A stretch of 64,000 nt of DNA from Bartonella sp. M0283. Its GTDB lineage: Bacteria; Pseudomonadota; Alphaproteobacteria; Rhizobiales; Rhizobiaceae. The stretch spans positions 124,001 to 188,000 of the forward strand of contig NZ_JACFSK010000001.1 of NCBI RefSeq assembly GCF_016100455.1, read 5' to 3'. Below are positions 63,805 through 64,000 of this stretch, piece after piece; position 1 is the stretch's first letter; every line of letters begins with the position of its first letter. The notes below the pieces were generated by a model. It was not told where the DNA came from and searched no databases. It was given only the letters and a program-made list of their open reading frames with translations. Both the position numbers and the translations under genes were made by a program.

Positions 63805-64000
63805 AATTCAGCCTCTTTAAACCGTTTGAGAAAATAGAAACTGCCGATTGCAACGCCGATCACCATGACGGACGCAAGCGCCCATTGGAACGGCCCCGAA
63901 CCGGTAGCAAAACCGGTCAAACCGGAAGCGGCACTGATAACCGGCCCGATGACTTCCGGTTTCAACACCGGATGAACAGTTTTTTGTTCCGGAACGACAT
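63801..64000 (-). CDS. C-terminal end of a probable phage endolysin with a C-terminal membrane anchor (partial)
   Basis: The open frame from the window edge ends at TGA 63801-63803. It codes a Pro-rich linker (VVPEQKTVHPVLKPEVIGPV), a Gly/Ser-rich region and one C-terminal transmembrane helix (WALASVMVIGVAIGSFYFL) with a basic tail KRFKEAEL. This matches the tail of GH108-type endolysins in rhizobial prophages and gene transfer agents, but the catalytic part is outside the window, so the call is by context. Confidence 0.55.
   Translation of the reverse strand, partial: VVPEQKTVHPVLKPEVIGPVISAASGLTGFATGSGPFQWALASVMVIGVAIGSFYFLKRFKEAEL

Overview
The window reads as a chromosomal segment of an alphaproteobacterium of the Hyphomicrobiales (Brucella/Bartonella side). 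The evidence is the gene order rpmH-rnpA-yidC-engB, the queG-GST block, a fused GDP-mannose pyrophosphorylase/AGE epimerase, an alphaproteobacterial-type Mrp and a GC content that looks like the mid-40s percent. A bee-gut Bartonella-like organism would fit, but that is inference from gene content; no rRNA is present to place it.

Layout. 1-9.7 kb is a type I secretion locus: the end of a HlyD-type adaptor, a 2361-residue repeat protein that is the likely exported substrate, and an ABC transporter whose ATPase motifs are partly destroyed. 9.7-21.4 kb is an AT-richer accessory island on the 3' side of a tRNA-Leu gene. It holds orphan genes, a decayed secreted-protein gene, a type ISP restriction-modification gene lacking its nuclease/helicase half, and a type I R-M system with a half-length HsdS and a convergent hsdR. 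21.4-25.5 kb holds dapB-gpmA, an orphan gene and a probable 50-codon gene. 25.5-28.8 kb is a Gly-rich autotransporter with a duplicated 3' end. 29-39 kb, almost all on the minus strand, is housekeeping: glk, mepA, an SDR gene, queG, GST, engB, yidC, rnpA, rpmH and a DUF4105 gene. 39-49.6 kb, mostly on the plus strand, has an esterase with a strange N-terminal extension, mrp, a lytic transglycosylase lipoprotein, pyrF, an acyl-CoA transferase, rsmI, yraN and a small membrane protein. 49.7-58.7 kb has metH (behind a 10-bp-arm palindrome) coupled to a proC-like gene, a frameshifted Cys-rich secreted protein, a His/Pro-rich secreted protein and manC-AGE. From the tRNA-Pro at 59.3 kb to the end is a second AT-rich accessory region: a candidate small RNA, a 59-codon gene, a DUF1778/GNAT toxin-antitoxin pair and, at the right edge, a phage or gene-transfer-agent lysis cassette with nested spanin genes.

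Two themes stand out. First, the secretion locus pairs a giant DxYxF repeat protein, built from roughly 185-residue super-repeats, with an ABC protein lacking the LSGGQ signature, the H-loop histidine and the D-loop aspartate. This suggests an unusual, possibly heterodimeric, exporter. Second, the long intergenic spaces repeatedly contain short tandem arrays of unrelated sequence (exact 15-bp units at several places; 12-23, 35/36 and 46 bp at others). One related array (18 bp, codon-aligned) lies inside the esterase gene, and some 15-bp arrays translate as pentapeptide-like repeats. Two genes appear only when a single-base frameshift is allowed for (near 12.1 kb and at 55.03 kb).
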